A DNA stretch of 64,000 nt from Clostridia bacterium (GCA_017387685.1 JAFOEU010000002.1:85974-149973); one strand, 5' to 3'; positions 33,683-41,928 are shown, numbered from the stretch's first letter. Numbers and translations: made by a program. Notes: generated by a model from the sequence alone, not told the origin.

Positions 33683-34894
33683 ATGAAAGCATACGAAAGA
33701 TTTTTAAAATACGCAAGAATGCATACGACAAGCGATGAGATGAGCGGAACACATCCGTCTTCCTCTATCCAATTTGCCTTGGCACACCTTTTGGTCGATG
33801 AGCTGAAAGCTCTGGGAATTTCGGCTGAGTGCGATGAATACTGCTATGTTTACGCGACGATCCCTGCCACCGAGGGATGCGAGAATGCGCCCGCTATCGG
33901 GTTTATAGCTCACATGGACACGTCTCCCGATTTTTGCGGAGAAAACGTTTCTCCCCGTATCATTGAAAATTATGACGGCGAGGACGTAGAGCTGGGAGAG
34001 GGAAGAATTCTCAAACGCTCCGATTTTCCGCATCTTGCGGAGTTGAAGGGAAGAACCTTGATCGTTACCGATGGAAAGACACTTCTCGGAGCAGATGACA
34101 AGGCGGGAATTGCCGAGATTATGACCTTGGCGGAGACCTTGATTGAGAAAAATCTGCCTCACGGAAAGATCTGTATTGCATTCACTCCTGACGAGGAGAT
34201 CGGAGAGGGCGCGGATCATTTTGACGTGGCACGCTTCGGAGCCGACTTTGCTTATACCGCGGACGGTGACGTAGAGGGCGGAATTGAATACGAGAATTTT
34301 AACGCCGCGGGTGCTCTTTTTGAGATCAATGGCTTCAATATTCATCCGGGATCTGCAAAGGATAAGATGATCAACGCTTCATTGATAGCGATGGAGATCA
34401 ATTCGCTTCTGCCCGCCGATGAGATACCGTCCAAAACCGAGGGCTATGAAGGATTTTTCCATTTGACGGATATGGAGGGATGCGTGGAGCACGCAACCCT
34501 TAAATATATCATTCGCGACCACTCCGCGGAATCCTTCGCAAAGCGCTGTGAGTTAGCCCGTCAGATTGAAAAGCAGATCAATGCAGCCTACGGAGAGGGA
34601 ACTGTTACCCTTGCGCTTAAGGAGCAGTACAGAAATATGGAAGAGAAGATCCGCCCCTGCTTCCACGTTGTTGAGACAGCAAAGCGCGCAACCCTCGCGG
34701 CAGGACTCGAGCCCATCATCAAGCCCATCAGAGGCGGAACGGATGGCGCAAGACTCTCCTTCGAGGGCTTACCCTGTCCCAACCTCGGCACCGGCGGCTA
34801 TGCCTTCCACGGTCCGTACGAGCATATCACCGTTGAGGGAATGGATAAAGCGGTTGAGATTTTGCTTGGAATTGTTAGATTGTATCAGGAATAA
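33683..34894 (+). CDS. pepT: Peptidase T (tripeptide aminopeptidase)
   Basis: 403-residue cytoplasmic zinc aminopeptidase of the M20B family that frees N-terminal residues from tripeptides. Visible marks are GFIAHMDTSPD, LGADDKAGIAEI with the bridging aspartate, TPDEEIGEGADHFD with the catalytic glutamate, YTADGDVEGGIEYE and IRGGTDGARLS. Length and order match the family. An ACGGAGG site precedes the ATG. Monocistronic. Confidence 0.95.
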   Translation: MKAYERFLKYARMHTTSDEMSGTHPSSSIQFALAHLLVDELKALGISAECDEYCYVYATIPATEGCENAPAIGFIAHMDTSPDFCGENVSPRIIENYDGEDVELGEGRILKRSDFPHLAELKGRTLIVTDGKTLLGADDKAGIAEIMTLAETLIEKNLPHGKICIAFTPDEEIGEGADHFDVARFGADFAYTADGDVEGGIEYENFNAAGALFEINGFNIHPGSAKDKMINASLIAMEINSLLPADEIPSKTEGYEGFFHLTDMEGCVEHATLKYIIRDHSAESFAKRCELARQIEKQINAAYGEGTVTLALKEQYRNMEEKIRPCFHVVETAKRATLAAGLEPIIKPIRGGTDGARLSFEGLPCPNLGTGGYAFHGPYEHITVEGMDKAVEILLGIVRLYQE

Positions 34895-34908
34895 CTTAAA
34901 ACGAAACA

Positions 34909-34940
34909 AAAATGCCCCGAAAACGTTTGGGGCATTTTTG
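34909..34940 (+). terminator. Terminator of pepT
   Basis: AAAATGCCCC pairs with GGGGCATTTT, loop GAAAACGTTT, then TTGTTT. Confidence 0.85.
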
Positions 34941-34989
34941 TTTGAATACTGATTATAATTTGGATATGACTGCCAAGGCGGTGCAAAAA

Positions 34990-35017
34990 GCGGTGCTGAC
35001 AGGGACACTTATCTTTT
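34990..35017 (+). repeat. Left copy of a 28-bp imperfect direct repeat
   Basis: GCGGTGC, seven variable bases, then GACACTTATCTTTT. The same 7-7-14 pattern is found at 36128-36155 on the other side of the DUF2726/CFI-box gene. Confidence 0.65.
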
Positions 35018-35041
35018 TTTGAAGATACAAACAAGCAATCA

Positions 35042-35971
35042 TTACCAATGTTTATCTTCATAGGGCGTGTTTTCAACACCATTTTTTTCGAGTTTCTTAA
35101 CCATCCGGTCAAGTGTACCTTTCCACATTTTCTTAAACCATGTGGTGTTTCCAAACCATTTTACGAGCGTAGGGCTAATTGCATAATATGTGCGAATGAA
35201 AGCGCGTCCATACCAAGTTGAACCCAGAGTATTATCGCGGAAGCGGCGAAGCGTCCAAACTTCAGGACAGTCGTATGAACCATAAACGCAAGTTGCTACA
35301 TAGCAGCCATTTGATCGCTTCCTTTGTGGAATATATGATGGATGCTGTTGTGTTTCCGATGGAGTAATAGTTGTAACTTGCGGTTTTTTTTCGCTTTGCG
35401 AGAAATGATGAACACGCGCTATCGGTAACGAAGATATAGTTTCATTGATTTTTGTCTTTATGTAAGCACCGTTAACCCCGTAAGAAGTCCAAAATTTTAC
35501 GACAGGAATACCAGCTTCATCACAAATGTTTTTAACCTTTTCGTCGCGTTCTTTTCGATCTGAATTTAGATGGGTTTGGTCGTTAATTTCTATTACGATT
35601 AGCGGTTTGAAATTTTCGTCGGTTATTAAGAAATCTATGTTCCTGAATAATTCGTTATGAAACGGCGAATCATCGTTTTTGATAATAAAAGAAGCTAAGT
35701 TAACTTGCGGGAATACATGATAACCCGTTGGTAATGAATTTACGATAGACTTGAAATATTCCTGTTCAGAACGACTAATAAGAACATTTTTGGATTCGTA
35801 AACGAAATCACGACCATTGTTATTAGGATTGGGAAAAATGCATGGAGCAACTATTGAATGCCAATTGCCGCATTTGTTGCACTTAACTATCTCGCCCTTT
35901 TCTTTTTTGATATTACACGCGCGGCATAATGGATATTTCCCGCTTTCTGCACCGCAAACCTTGCATTTCAT
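35042..35971 (-). CDS. Zinc-ribbon, DUF2726 nuclease-like and CFI-box C-terminal protein
   Basis: 309 residues from ATG 35971, which has AGGAGAG upstream. Residues 3-44 hold two Cys pairs that look like zinc ribbons (Cys3, 6, 16, 19 and Cys31, 34, 44). Residues about 60-185 match the DUF2726 fold, related to restriction-endonuclease-like PD-(D/E)XK enzymes, with Asp113 and Glu128 in NIDFLITDE and VIEIND. Residues 221-275 match the CFI-box C-terminal motif (CYVATCVYGSYDCPEVWTLR, then RFRDNTLG and GRAFIRTYYAISP). The gene is AT-rich compared with its neighbours, alone, and lies between direct repeats, suggesting transfer. Nucleic-acid cleavage or DNA handling is inferred only. Confidence 0.75.
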   Translation of the reverse strand: MKCKVCGAESGKYPLCRACNIKKEKGEIVKCNKCGNWHSIVAPCIFPNPNNNGRDFVYESKNVLISRSEQEYFKSIVNSLPTGYHVFPQVNLASFIIKNDDSPFHNELFRNIDFLITDENFKPLIVIEINDQTHLNSDRKERDEKVKNICDEAGIPVVKFWTSYGVNGAYIKTKINETISSLPIARVHHFSQSEKKPQVTTITPSETQQHPSYIPQRKRSNGCYVATCVYGSYDCPEVWTLRRFRDNTLGSTWYGRAFIRTYYAISPTLVKWFGNTTWFKKMWKGTLDRMVKKLEKNGVENTPYEDKHW

Positions 35972-36016
35972 AATAATCTCTCCTGTAATGATTGTTTCCA
36001 ATAAAGTGTTATAAAT

Positions 36017-36045
36017 ATTATACCACACTTTTTAATAAAACACAA
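36017..36045 (-). promoter_or_regulatory. Promoter of the DUF2726/CFI-box gene
   Basis: Minus-strand TTGTGT (36040-36045) and TATAAT (36017-36022), 17-base spacer. Confidence 0.55.
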
Positions 36046-36127
36046 GAAGTGTTGAAAAAATTAATGTTTTTCTCACGTCATAAAAAATCTATATTAAAAA
36101 ATCTGCTATGTTATGGTAAAAAATGAT

Positions 36128-36155
36128 GCGGTGCACACTCTGACACTTATCTTTT
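36128..36155 (+). repeat. Right copy of the 28-bp imperfect direct repeat
   Basis: GCGGTGC, seven bases, GACACTTATCTTTT, in the same orientation as 34990-35017; 21 of the 28 positions are fixed by the two conserved blocks. Confidence 0.65.
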
Positions 36156-36352
36156 GTAAAGTTTCAGAATAATTATCATATTCACATTTTTGAAGTTTAA
36201 ATTCTCAAAAATCAGTAGAACGAAACCTGATAATTTTGATAGAAATACTTATCTAACCCCAAAAACAAGAAAAGCCTTATAAATCAAGGCTTCCCGATAA
36301 AAACCAAGCACCGCTTTTACGACACGGTTTCGTATCATAATTACGGTGCTTA
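36156..36352. other. Non-coding AT-rich stretch with hairpins
   Basis: No gene is supported here. Two hairpins are visible, AAGCCTT/AAGGCTT around 36277-36297 and AGCACCG/CGGTGCT around 36307-36350. I see no start sites with ribosome-binding sequences. Confidence 0.5.
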
Positions 36353-36370
36353 TTTGGTGCGGGTGACAGG
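36353..36370 (-). repeat. Partial copy of the tRNA-Leu 3' end
   Basis: These 18 bases are identical to 36526-36543, the 3' end of the tRNA-Leu including CCA, and have the same orientation. The next bases could form a T-arm of ATAGG/CCTGT with an 8-base loop, but no anticodon arm follows, so this is a fragment and not a working tRNA. Confidence 0.75.
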
Positions 36371-36437
36371 GGTCAGAACCTATATTTGCGCGCATAATTA
36401 GATGATGAAACGAAATGCGGCGGTAGCGCGCAAATGA

Positions 36438-36460
36438 TTGCTGTTGCGGAGCAACAGCAA
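36438..36460. repeat. Perfect hairpin downstream of the tRNA-Leu
   Basis: TTGCTGTTGC and GCAACAGCAA form a 10-bp perfect stem around GGA. There is no T-run, so it is not a typical terminator. Confidence 0.5.
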
Positions 36461-36493
36461 GAGGTTCTTCACCATTACAATCCAAACGAAACA

Positions 36494-36523
36494 AAGGCAA
36501 CCCGAACAGGTTCGGATTGCCTT
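36494..36523 (-). terminator. Probable terminator of tRNA-Leu
   Basis: AAGGCAAnCCGAAC and GTTCGGnTTGCCTT form a stem with one internal mismatch, five bases past the tRNA end, followed on the minus strand by TTTGTTTCG. Confidence 0.6.
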
Positions 36524-36527
36524 GGTT

Positions 36528-36610
36528 TGGTGCGGGTGACAGGACTTGAACCTGCACGAATTAACACAAGATCCTAAATCTTGCGCGTCTGCCAATTCCG
36601 CCACACCCGC
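36528..36610 (-). tRNA. tRNA-Leu, anticodon TAG
   Basis: On the minus strand the acceptor stem GCGGGTG pairs with CACCCGC, the D-arm has AATTGGCAGA, the anticodon stem CAAGA/TCTTG encloses TTTAGGA with anticodon TAG at 34-36, a long variable arm of 11 bases follows as in class II tRNAs, and the T-arm is GCAGG-TTCAAGT-CCTGT. The discriminator is A and the 3' CCA is encoded. It should read CUN leucine codons. Confidence 0.95.
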
Positions 36611-36619
36611 GAGTAAAGA

Positions 36620-36790
36620 TATTTAATTATAATTGCGCGAGACGGCTTGCAACATAGTCGATTTGCTCCCGTCGGTCGCAAATCTCGTTGTTGCTGCGCT
36701 TTCTCAGGCTCGCTTCATCGCCCACCGGGCGCGCTCGCCATCGAAACTGCCAATTCCGCCGTAGGTGGAATTGCTTCCGCACACACCCGC
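36620..36790 (-). repeat. Palindrome-rich element holding a split copy of the tRNA-Leu 5' end
   Basis: Read on the minus strand, CACACCCGC-type sequence at 36782-36790 and CTGCCAATTCCGCC at 36747-36760 match the first 22 or so bases of the tRNA, but are separated by a 21-base insert that pairs back with the tRNA-like part (CAATTCC/GGAATTG). Further nested stems follow, GCGCCC/GGGCG near 36726 and GATTTGC/GCAAATC with GCAACA/TGTTGC at 36651-36697. The true tRNA lies about 18 bases beyond. The element is inside the probable tRNA transcript. Confidence 0.6.
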
Positions 36791-36802
36791 TAATGCTTTA
36801 AT

Positions 36803-36831
36803 AGTTTACCACATTTCTCGGGAAAAGTCAA
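36803..36831 (-). promoter_or_regulatory. Promoter for the tRNA-Leu transcript
   Basis: Minus-strand TTGACT (36826-36831) and TAAACT (36803-36808), 17-base spacer. Transcription would start just before the split 5' copy, about 185 bases upstream of the tRNA. Confidence 0.6.
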
Positions 36832-36839
36832 GTCGAATG

Positions 36840-36868
36840 TTGATTTTTTCTTTAGATTATGATATAAT
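36840..36868 (+). promoter_or_regulatory. Promoter of the HAD hydrolase gene
   Basis: TTGATT (36840-36845) and TATAAT (36863-36868), 17-base spacer; also an extended TG before TATAAT. Confidence 0.7.
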
Positions 36869-36895
36869 AAATAAAAATCCTTACGGAGATGTCAT

Positions 36896-37546
36896 ATGAG
36901 CAGAGAATATAAATACGTTATCTTCGATCTTGACGGCACGCTGACCGATTCCGCGCTCGGTATCACCAACTCGGTTGCTTTTGCGCTGAAGCGTTGGAAT
37001 ATCGAGGTCGAGGACAAAAGCACGCTGAATTGCTTCGTCGGACCTCCTCTCGTGTGGTCCTTCAAGAATTACTTCGGATTTTCCGAGGAGCAGGCACTCG
37101 AGGCGGTTGAGGAATACCGAGTTTATTACCGCGACCGCGGAATATTTGAAAACCTCGTTTATCCCGGTGTTCCCGAGATGCTTCAGGCGGTCAGAGATAT
37201 GGGCCAAAAGGTGATCCTTGCTACCTCAAAGCCCGAGCACTTTGCAAAGCAGATCCTTGATCATTTCGATCTCACCAAATACTTCGACCTCGTTGCGGGC
37301 GCGACGATGGACTATTCCCGCGCAAAGAAGGGACAGGTCATCGCATACGCCCTTGAGAATTTCGGTGTAACCGATAGAGCGGAGTGCATAATGGTCGGCG
37401 ACCGCGATCAGGACGTAAACGGCGCGCGCGAGCAGGGATTTGACTGCATCGGCGTTCTTTACGGCTACGGCGGCAGAGAAGAGCTTGAAGGCGCGGGCGC
37501 GAAGTATATCGCCGAAACGGTTGAAGATATTCTGAAGTTCATTTGA
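36896..37546 (+). CDS. HAD-superfamily phosphatase, phosphoglycolate phosphatase-like
   Basis: 216 residues. Motif I is FDLDGTLTDS with Asp11 and Asp13, motif II is ATSKPE, motif III includes the lysine in YSRAKKG, and motif IV is MVGDRDQDV. The helical cap after motif I marks subfamily IA. Relatives include PpaX and Gph; the substrate may be phosphoglycolate, pyrophosphate or a nucleotide. Its stop is nine bases before the ATG of the isochorismatase-like gene, so the two are cotranscribed. Confidence 0.9.
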   Translation: MSREYKYVIFDLDGTLTDSALGITNSVAFALKRWNIEVEDKSTLNCFVGPPLVWSFKNYFGFSEEQALEAVEEYRVYYRDRGIFENLVYPGVPEMLQAVRDMGQKVILATSKPEHFAKQILDHFDLTKYFDLVAGATMDYSRAKKGQVIAYALENFGVTDRAECIMVGDRDQDVNGAREQGFDCIGVLYGYGGREELEGAGAKYIAETVEDILKFI

Positions 37547-37554
37547 GGTGCAAA

Positions 37555-38076
37555 ATGAGAAAACTGTTGCTTGTAATTGATATGCAGACCGATTTCGTCG
37601 ACGGCGCGCTCGGCACTGCCGAAGCAGTTGCGATCATCCCGAACGTATTGCGAGAGATCGCAAAATATGAAAAGGCAGATATAATCGCAACGCGCGACAC
37701 TCATCCCGATGAATATATGGAAACACGAGAGGGCAGGCATCTTCCCGTACCGCATTGTATTAAAGGTACCGACGGCTGGCAGATTCACCCCGCAATCGCG
37801 CCCGCGCTTGAAGGCTGTCTTGTGATCGATAAGCCCACATTCGGTTCGACCGAGCTTTGCGATCATATCGTCAAGCTTGCAAGTGAGGAGGATATCGAGG
37901 TCACACTCATCGGACTTTGCACCGACATATGTGTCGTTTCCAATGCGATGCTCATCAAGGCGGCGCTCCCCGAGATCGAGGTCTCTGTGGTAGCCGACGC
38001 TTGTGCCGGAGTCACACCCGACACTCACTCCGCCGCACTGACCACAATGAAGATGTGTCAGATCAATATTATATAA
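37555..38076 (+). CDS. Isochorismatase-family cysteine hydrolase (nicotinamidase-like)
   Basis: 173 residues from ATG 37555, with GAGGTG upstream. The catalytic triad can be placed as Asp9 in VIDMQTDF, Lys93 in VIDKPTFG and Cys126 in LCTDICVVSN; metal ligands lie in TRDTHPDEY. This matches nicotinamidase PncA more than true isochorismatases, so hydrolysis of nicotinamide for NAD salvage is the first choice. Cotranscribed with the HAD phosphatase; a terminator follows. Confidence 0.88.
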   Translation: MRKLLLVIDMQTDFVDGALGTAEAVAIIPNVLREIAKYEKADIIATRDTHPDEYMETREGRHLPVPHCIKGTDGWQIHPAIAPALEGCLVIDKPTFGSTELCDHIVKLASEEDIEVTLIGLCTDICVVSNAMLIKAALPEIEVSVVADACAGVTPDTHSAALTTMKMCQINII

Positions 38077-38081
38077 AAGGA

Positions 38082-38112
38082 AATCCCGACCGTGCGGTCG
38101 GGATTCTTTTAC
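38082..38112. terminator. Terminator between convergent genes
   Basis: AATCCCGACCG and CGGTCGGGATT form a perfect stem around TG, then CTTTT. It also lies at the end of the convergent DUF2974 gene. Confidence 0.85.
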
Positions 38113-39386
38113 TTTTTAATAGATTTTTTCGCCTTATAAATCGCTTCCCTTTGCATTCTGCAAGCGACGGAATTGCGGCGGCGTTTGTATTTTTTCTTTT
38201 TCGCGACCGCTTTTTTGAGCTTTTTGTCAGGCTTTGGGGTCTCGGGTTTCTTTTCCGTAGGTTTCTCCTCGTCGGACTTCTTTTTCAGAAGCTCGCGGAT
38301 CGACTCGGAGATCGCAGATTTACCCTCACCGAGGAAGAATTTCACTCCCGACATAAGAGCTTGACGGGTTTCGGGCTCGATGTTCGAGAATGCCTTTATG
38401 ACTGTGCTGCGGTTTGCGGCAAGATCGGTGACAGTCTTGGCGCTCGTGGAGCAGAGAATATCGAAAAATCCTTCAACGAACGCGCGCCTTTCGTCGGGCT
38501 CCATAGAATAGATCCATTTGCCGACGACCTCGTGCGCACGCTTGACCTCAGGCGCGACGTCCTCGTCGCAGACGAACTCCACACCCTCGACCTCCCAGGT
38601 CAGAGCATCGTGCTGATGAAGATATCCCTTCGCGCTCGATTTTGTAACTCGGTAATTCTTATCGTATTTGAGAAGCAGACCAACCACCGAGCCCGTTGGT
38701 ATGACTGTAGATATCTTGCCCGCAACACGCTCGTAGAGCTCGCTCTCCCATACGTCATCAAGAAATCCGGGACCGTCGAAATTATATACCTTTTCGATCC
38801 TCTCGGCGATCTCGTCGGACGCATTCATAGCCGCCCAAAGCGCGAGATTACCGCCCTTGCTGTGTCCCGCGACGTAGATGTTTTTTGCATCCTCCGATGC
38901 TTTGAGAAGATATTCTTCGGCGCGCTTCTGCGCGGGTACGGGAGTGAGAAATGCCATTCTGAAATCCTCACGCCATCCTGTTATCGTATCGTCGGTGCCT
39001 CGGTAAGCAACAAAAACCGTTTCATCATCGGGATAAAACGAGATCGCGGAAAACTGCTCGACGGTCTCATCGTCGATTATATTGACAAAGTGTGATAGCG
39101 GAATTTTCGAGAATCTTTTTGATGCCGCCGTCATTCTGAACAGCGTAACGATCTCTTTCGGAACTATCTCGCCGAGCGAAATCTCCTCCTGCCCCGCGTT
39201 TCGTTCAAAGAAGATCTCCGCCGCTTCTGCAAGTGTAATGTATCCCTCGTTTGGGTCTTCGGGAACGATGCCGTCAAAAAATATATATGAAAGCTCGCAG
39301 AAAATCAGCGCATCTATTTCATTCATCGGCGACTGCTCAAAGGTCAAGTCTCCGCGCCATTTTATATAATCAAATACGTTCGCCAT
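38109..39386 (-). CDS. DUF2974 alpha/beta-hydrolase (lipase-like)
   Basis: 425 residues without signal peptide. The nucleophile elbow is AGHSKGGNLA, preceded by VFVAYRGTDDT (oxyanion region) and followed by FDGPGF; this is the DUF2974/Mbeg1-like pattern of intracellular lipases. The C-terminal 60 residues are very rich in lysine (KKKKYKRRRNS), a basic tail that may bind membranes or nucleic acid. Substrate unknown. GAAGGAGA precedes the ATG. Confidence 0.85.
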   Translation of the reverse strand: MANVFDYIKWRGDLTFEQSPMNEIDALIFCELSYIFFDGIVPEDPNEGYITLAEAAEIFFERNAGQEEISLGEIVPKEIVTLFRMTAASKRFSKIPLSHFVNIIDDETVEQFSAISFYPDDETVFVAYRGTDDTITGWREDFRMAFLTPVPAQKRAEEYLLKASEDAKNIYVAGHSKGGNLALWAAMNASDEIAERIEKVYNFDGPGFLDDVWESELYERVAGKISTVIPTGSVVGLLLKYDKNYRVTKSSAKGYLHQHDALTWEVEGVEFVCDEDVAPEVKRAHEVVGKWIYSMEPDERRAFVEGFFDILCSTSAKTVTDLAANRSTVIKAFSNIEPETRQALMSGVKFFLGEGKSAISESIRELLKKKSDEEKPTEKKPETPKPDKKLKKAVAKKKKYKRRRNSVACRMQREAIYKAKKSIKK

Positions 39387-39415
39387 CGGCGGTCTCCTTC
39401 CTTTTTACTGAATTA

Positions 39416-39444
39416 ATTATATCATATATTATAATGCAAGTCAA
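39416..39444 (-). promoter_or_regulatory. Promoter of the DUF2974 gene
   Basis: Minus-strand TTGACT (39439-39444) and TATAAT (39416-39421), 17-base spacer. Confidence 0.75.
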
Positions 39445-39481
39445 CCGAATATTTACGCGAAAAGAGTCGAAATAATAATTC

Positions 39482-39511
39482 TTGACAAAAATACTTTTGA
39501 TGTGATATAAT
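39482..39511 (+). promoter_or_regulatory. Promoter of the vanW-type gene
   Basis: TTGACA (39482-39487) and TATAAT (39506-39511), 18-base spacer, TG before the -10. Confidence 0.75.
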
Positions 39512-39537
39512 AAAGAAAAACGAAAGGAAGAACCAAT

Positions 39538-40401
39538 ATGAAAAGATCCGAAAAAACGATTGACCGCTCACCTCTTCGTTTTAAACTCGGCTGCGCATAC
39601 TACGGAGCGCGCCGACGACTCAAATGGCTCACAATGGAGCATAAGTTTGCGAAAAAACGTCAGGAAGAACGTCTGCCCGCCGTGTATTTCACACACAGAA
39701 CTCCCATGCGCCGCAAGCTCAAGGATCTTGAAATGTGGATGCAGGAAAATAAAGTAACGAATCTGAAAATTGCCGTGTCGCGTATGGACGGACTTCTTCT
39801 TCGCCCCGGCGAGATATTCAGCTATTGGCGCCTTATCGGCAAGCCTACATACCGCCGAGGTTTTCTTGACGGAATGATACTGCGAAACGGTAAGATAACT
39901 CCCGGTGTCGGCGGCGGACTCTGTCAGCTTGCGAATATGATCTTCTGGATGACGGCACACACTCCTCTGACAGTTATCGAGCGCCACCGCCACGGCTACG
40001 ACGTCTTTCCCGACGCCAACCGTACCCAACCCTTCGCAAGTGGCGCGACCTGCTTTTATCCTCACGTTGACCTTATGATCCGCAACGATACGGACGAGGT
40101 CTTTCAGCTCTGCCTGACTGTTGAAAAGGACGATCTCGTCGGTGAATGGCGAGTCGTAAATGAACCGTTGGTAAAGTACGAAGTTATTGAACGTAATCAC
40201 GAAATGCGCCTTGAATATTGGGGCGGATATACACGCCACAACGAGCTTTATAAGCAGAAGTTAACGCTTGACGGAGAACTGATAGATGAGCAACTTCTCG
40301 TGCAGAATTCGGCGATAATGATGTATTCACCCTATTTAAACGAACCGGGCGAAACAAAGAGATACGACGGATCGCAGTATAATATGTGGGAAGATAATTA
40401 A
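39538..40401 (+). CDS. VanW-family protein
   Basis: 287 residues, no signal peptide. The VanW core is visible in NLKIAVSRMDGLLLRPGEIFSYW (shown in part by LRPGEIFSYW), TPGVGGGLCQLANMIFW, ERHRHGYDVFPD and TCFYPHVDLMIRN. VanW accompanies some vancomycin-resistance clusters, but its biochemical role is not known and most chromosomal copies, like this, have no van genes near. The C-terminal 70 residues are less conserved. GAAAGGAA lies before the ATG. Confidence 0.88.
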   Translation: MKRSEKTIDRSPLRFKLGCAYYGARRRLKWLTMEHKFAKKRQEERLPAVYFTHRTPMRRKLKDLEMWMQENKVTNLKIAVSRMDGLLLRPGEIFSYWRLIGKPTYRRGFLDGMILRNGKITPGVGGGLCQLANMIFWMTAHTPLTVIERHRHGYDVFPDANRTQPFASGATCFYPHVDLMIRNDTDEVFQLCLTVEKDDLVGEWRVVNEPLVKYEVIERNHEMRLEYWGGYTRHNELYKQKLTLDGELIDEQLLVQNSAIMMYSPYLNEPGETKRYDGSQYNMWEDN

Positions 40402-40404
40402 AAA

Positions 40405-40432
40405 CAGCGGATGCCTCGGCATCCGCTGAAAA
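40405..40432. terminator. Bidirectional terminator
   Basis: CAGCGGATGCC and GGCATCCGCTG pair around TC; A-rich before and T-rich after. Between the convergent VanW and CNNM genes. Confidence 0.8.
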
Positions 40433-40433
40433 T

Positions 40434-41792
40434 TTATTCGTCTTTATCCTCGGAAGAGAGAAGTTTCGTTACGATCGCACTTTCGATGCGTCGATCCTCA
40501 ACCCGCTCGACTTTTATATGTAAGCCGCAGGCGGTGACCTCGATCGCAGCCGTGCCGTCATCGGGGATTTCGGAAAGCTCGTTCATTATCATACCGCCGA
40601 GGGTGGAGAATTCCGCATTCTCGGGAAGCTCGAAGCCGATCGTGTCGGCGAGCTTTTCAAGCTCTGCAGATCCCGCGACGCGCCATACGTTTTCCTTAAT
40701 CTTAAGGATATCGCTTTCTTCCTCTGCCTTTTCCTCGTCATCGTATTCGTCGTAGATGTTGCCTACGATCTCCTCGACAAGGTCCTCAAGTGTTACAATA
40801 CCGCTGACCGCGCCGAACTCATCAACTGCAATTGCGATGTGGCAGTTATTTTTCTGCATATCGCGGAACAGCACGTCGCAGCGAACGGTCTCGGGCACGA
40901 AATGAGCGGGGCGGAGAAGCTCGGCGAGAGGTTTATTTTCATTTTGTGAAAGACGGTCAAGGTAGTAATCCTTTGAGTAAAGAACACCGATAACGTCGTT
41001 TTTATCCTCGCCGCAAACGGGGTAGCGTGAGTATGCGCTTTCTTTGAGGACGGTGAAAATCTCATCGTCGGTAGCATCGCACGAGATCGTGACAACGTCG
41101 ATAGCGCGGGTCATAACGCTTCGCGCGGTATTGTTGTCGAATTCGAATATATTGTCGATCATCTCTCCGGCTGTGCCGTCGATAGTTCCGCTTTCCTCAC
41201 CGATGTCGACCATAAGACGGATCTCGTCCTCGGTTACCTGCTCGTTTTCCTTGTCGGGATCAATACGGCAGATGCGCAGACAGAGGTTTGTTGACTTGGT
41301 CAGCACCCAAATGATGGGCTTGAGTACCGTTTTGATTGCCGATACAACGGGGCAAACGAGACGCGCTATCTTTTCGGGTGAATTCTGAGCCAGACGCTTG
41401 GGAACAAGCTCGCCGAGCACAAGCGTGAAATAGGAGAGCACAAGAGTGATCAGGATGACTGTGATCGAATTAAGTGTTTCCTCTCCGATAACAGTGAAGC
41501 CGAGCTTATTGTAAATGAGGTCGGTCAGCGGGTCTGAAAAGTTATCCGCCGCGAACGCCGAGCCGAGAAAGCCCGCGAGCGTGATCGCGATCTGAATAGC
41601 GGAGAGAAATGCGGTGGGTTCTTCTGAAAGTCTCAATAGCTGCTTGGCTTTTTTGTCGCCATCTTCAGCCTGCTTGCGGAGAAGATTAGCGTTGATCGAA
41701 ACGAGTGCCATTTCGGATGCCGCGAAAAACGCGTTGATGCCGATCAGCACAAGCTGGAGTAAAATAAGCCAAAATAATCGGTCGCCTTCCAT
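40434..41792 (-). CDS. CNNM/CBS-domain membrane protein (HlyC/CorC family)
   Basis: 452 residues. A DUF21 (CNNM) membrane domain with about four helices fills residues 1-165 (SEMALVSINANLL, LGELVPKRLA), then a CBS pair (about 215-340, with MTRAIDVVTI and EFGAVSGIVTLEDLVEEI) and a C-terminal CorC_HlyC domain (about 360-440). The family is linked to magnesium or cobalt efflux and is often mislabelled as hemolysin; a transport role is more likely. AAAGGAA lies somewhat far, about 17 bases, from the ATG. Confidence 0.92.
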   Translation of the reverse strand: MEGDRLFWLILLQLVLIGINAFFAASEMALVSINANLLRKQAEDGDKKAKQLLRLSEEPTAFLSAIQIAITLAGFLGSAFAADNFSDPLTDLIYNKLGFTVIGEETLNSITVILITLVLSYFTLVLGELVPKRLAQNSPEKIARLVCPVVSAIKTVLKPIIWVLTKSTNLCLRICRIDPDKENEQVTEDEIRLMVDIGEESGTIDGTAGEMIDNIFEFDNNTARSVMTRAIDVVTISCDATDDEIFTVLKESAYSRYPVCGEDKNDVIGVLYSKDYYLDRLSQNENKPLAELLRPAHFVPETVRCDVLFRDMQKNNCHIAIAVDEFGAVSGIVTLEDLVEEIVGNIYDEYDDEEKAEEESDILKIKENVWRVAGSAELEKLADTIGFELPENAEFSTLGGMIMNELSEIPDDGTAAIEVTACGLHIKVERVEDRRIESAIVTKLLSSEDKDE

Positions 41793-41850
41793 GGTTTTGT
41801 TTAATAGTTCCTTTCTTTGCCGCGTAGATTTTTTGTGTGCGGCATAATAT

Positions 41851-41879
41851 ATTATATCATACTATGACCGCAAAGTCAA
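41851..41879 (-). promoter_or_regulatory. Promoter of the CNNM gene
   Basis: Minus-strand TTGACT (41874-41879) and TATAAT (41851-41856), 17-base spacer. Confidence 0.8.
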
Positions 41880-41928
41880 GTACAATGATTAACAAACGAT
41901 AAATTTGCCGTAAAATCTCAAAAAACTC

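Noticed and set aside
39538-40401. A vancomycin-resistance cluster based on VanW
   Set aside because: No vanH, ligase, vanX or two-component genes are present around it.
40434-41792. Hemolysin label for the CNNM/CBS protein
   Set aside because: The domain order is CNNM-CBS-CorC_HlyC, which is linked to metal ion transport; no cytolytic evidence exists.
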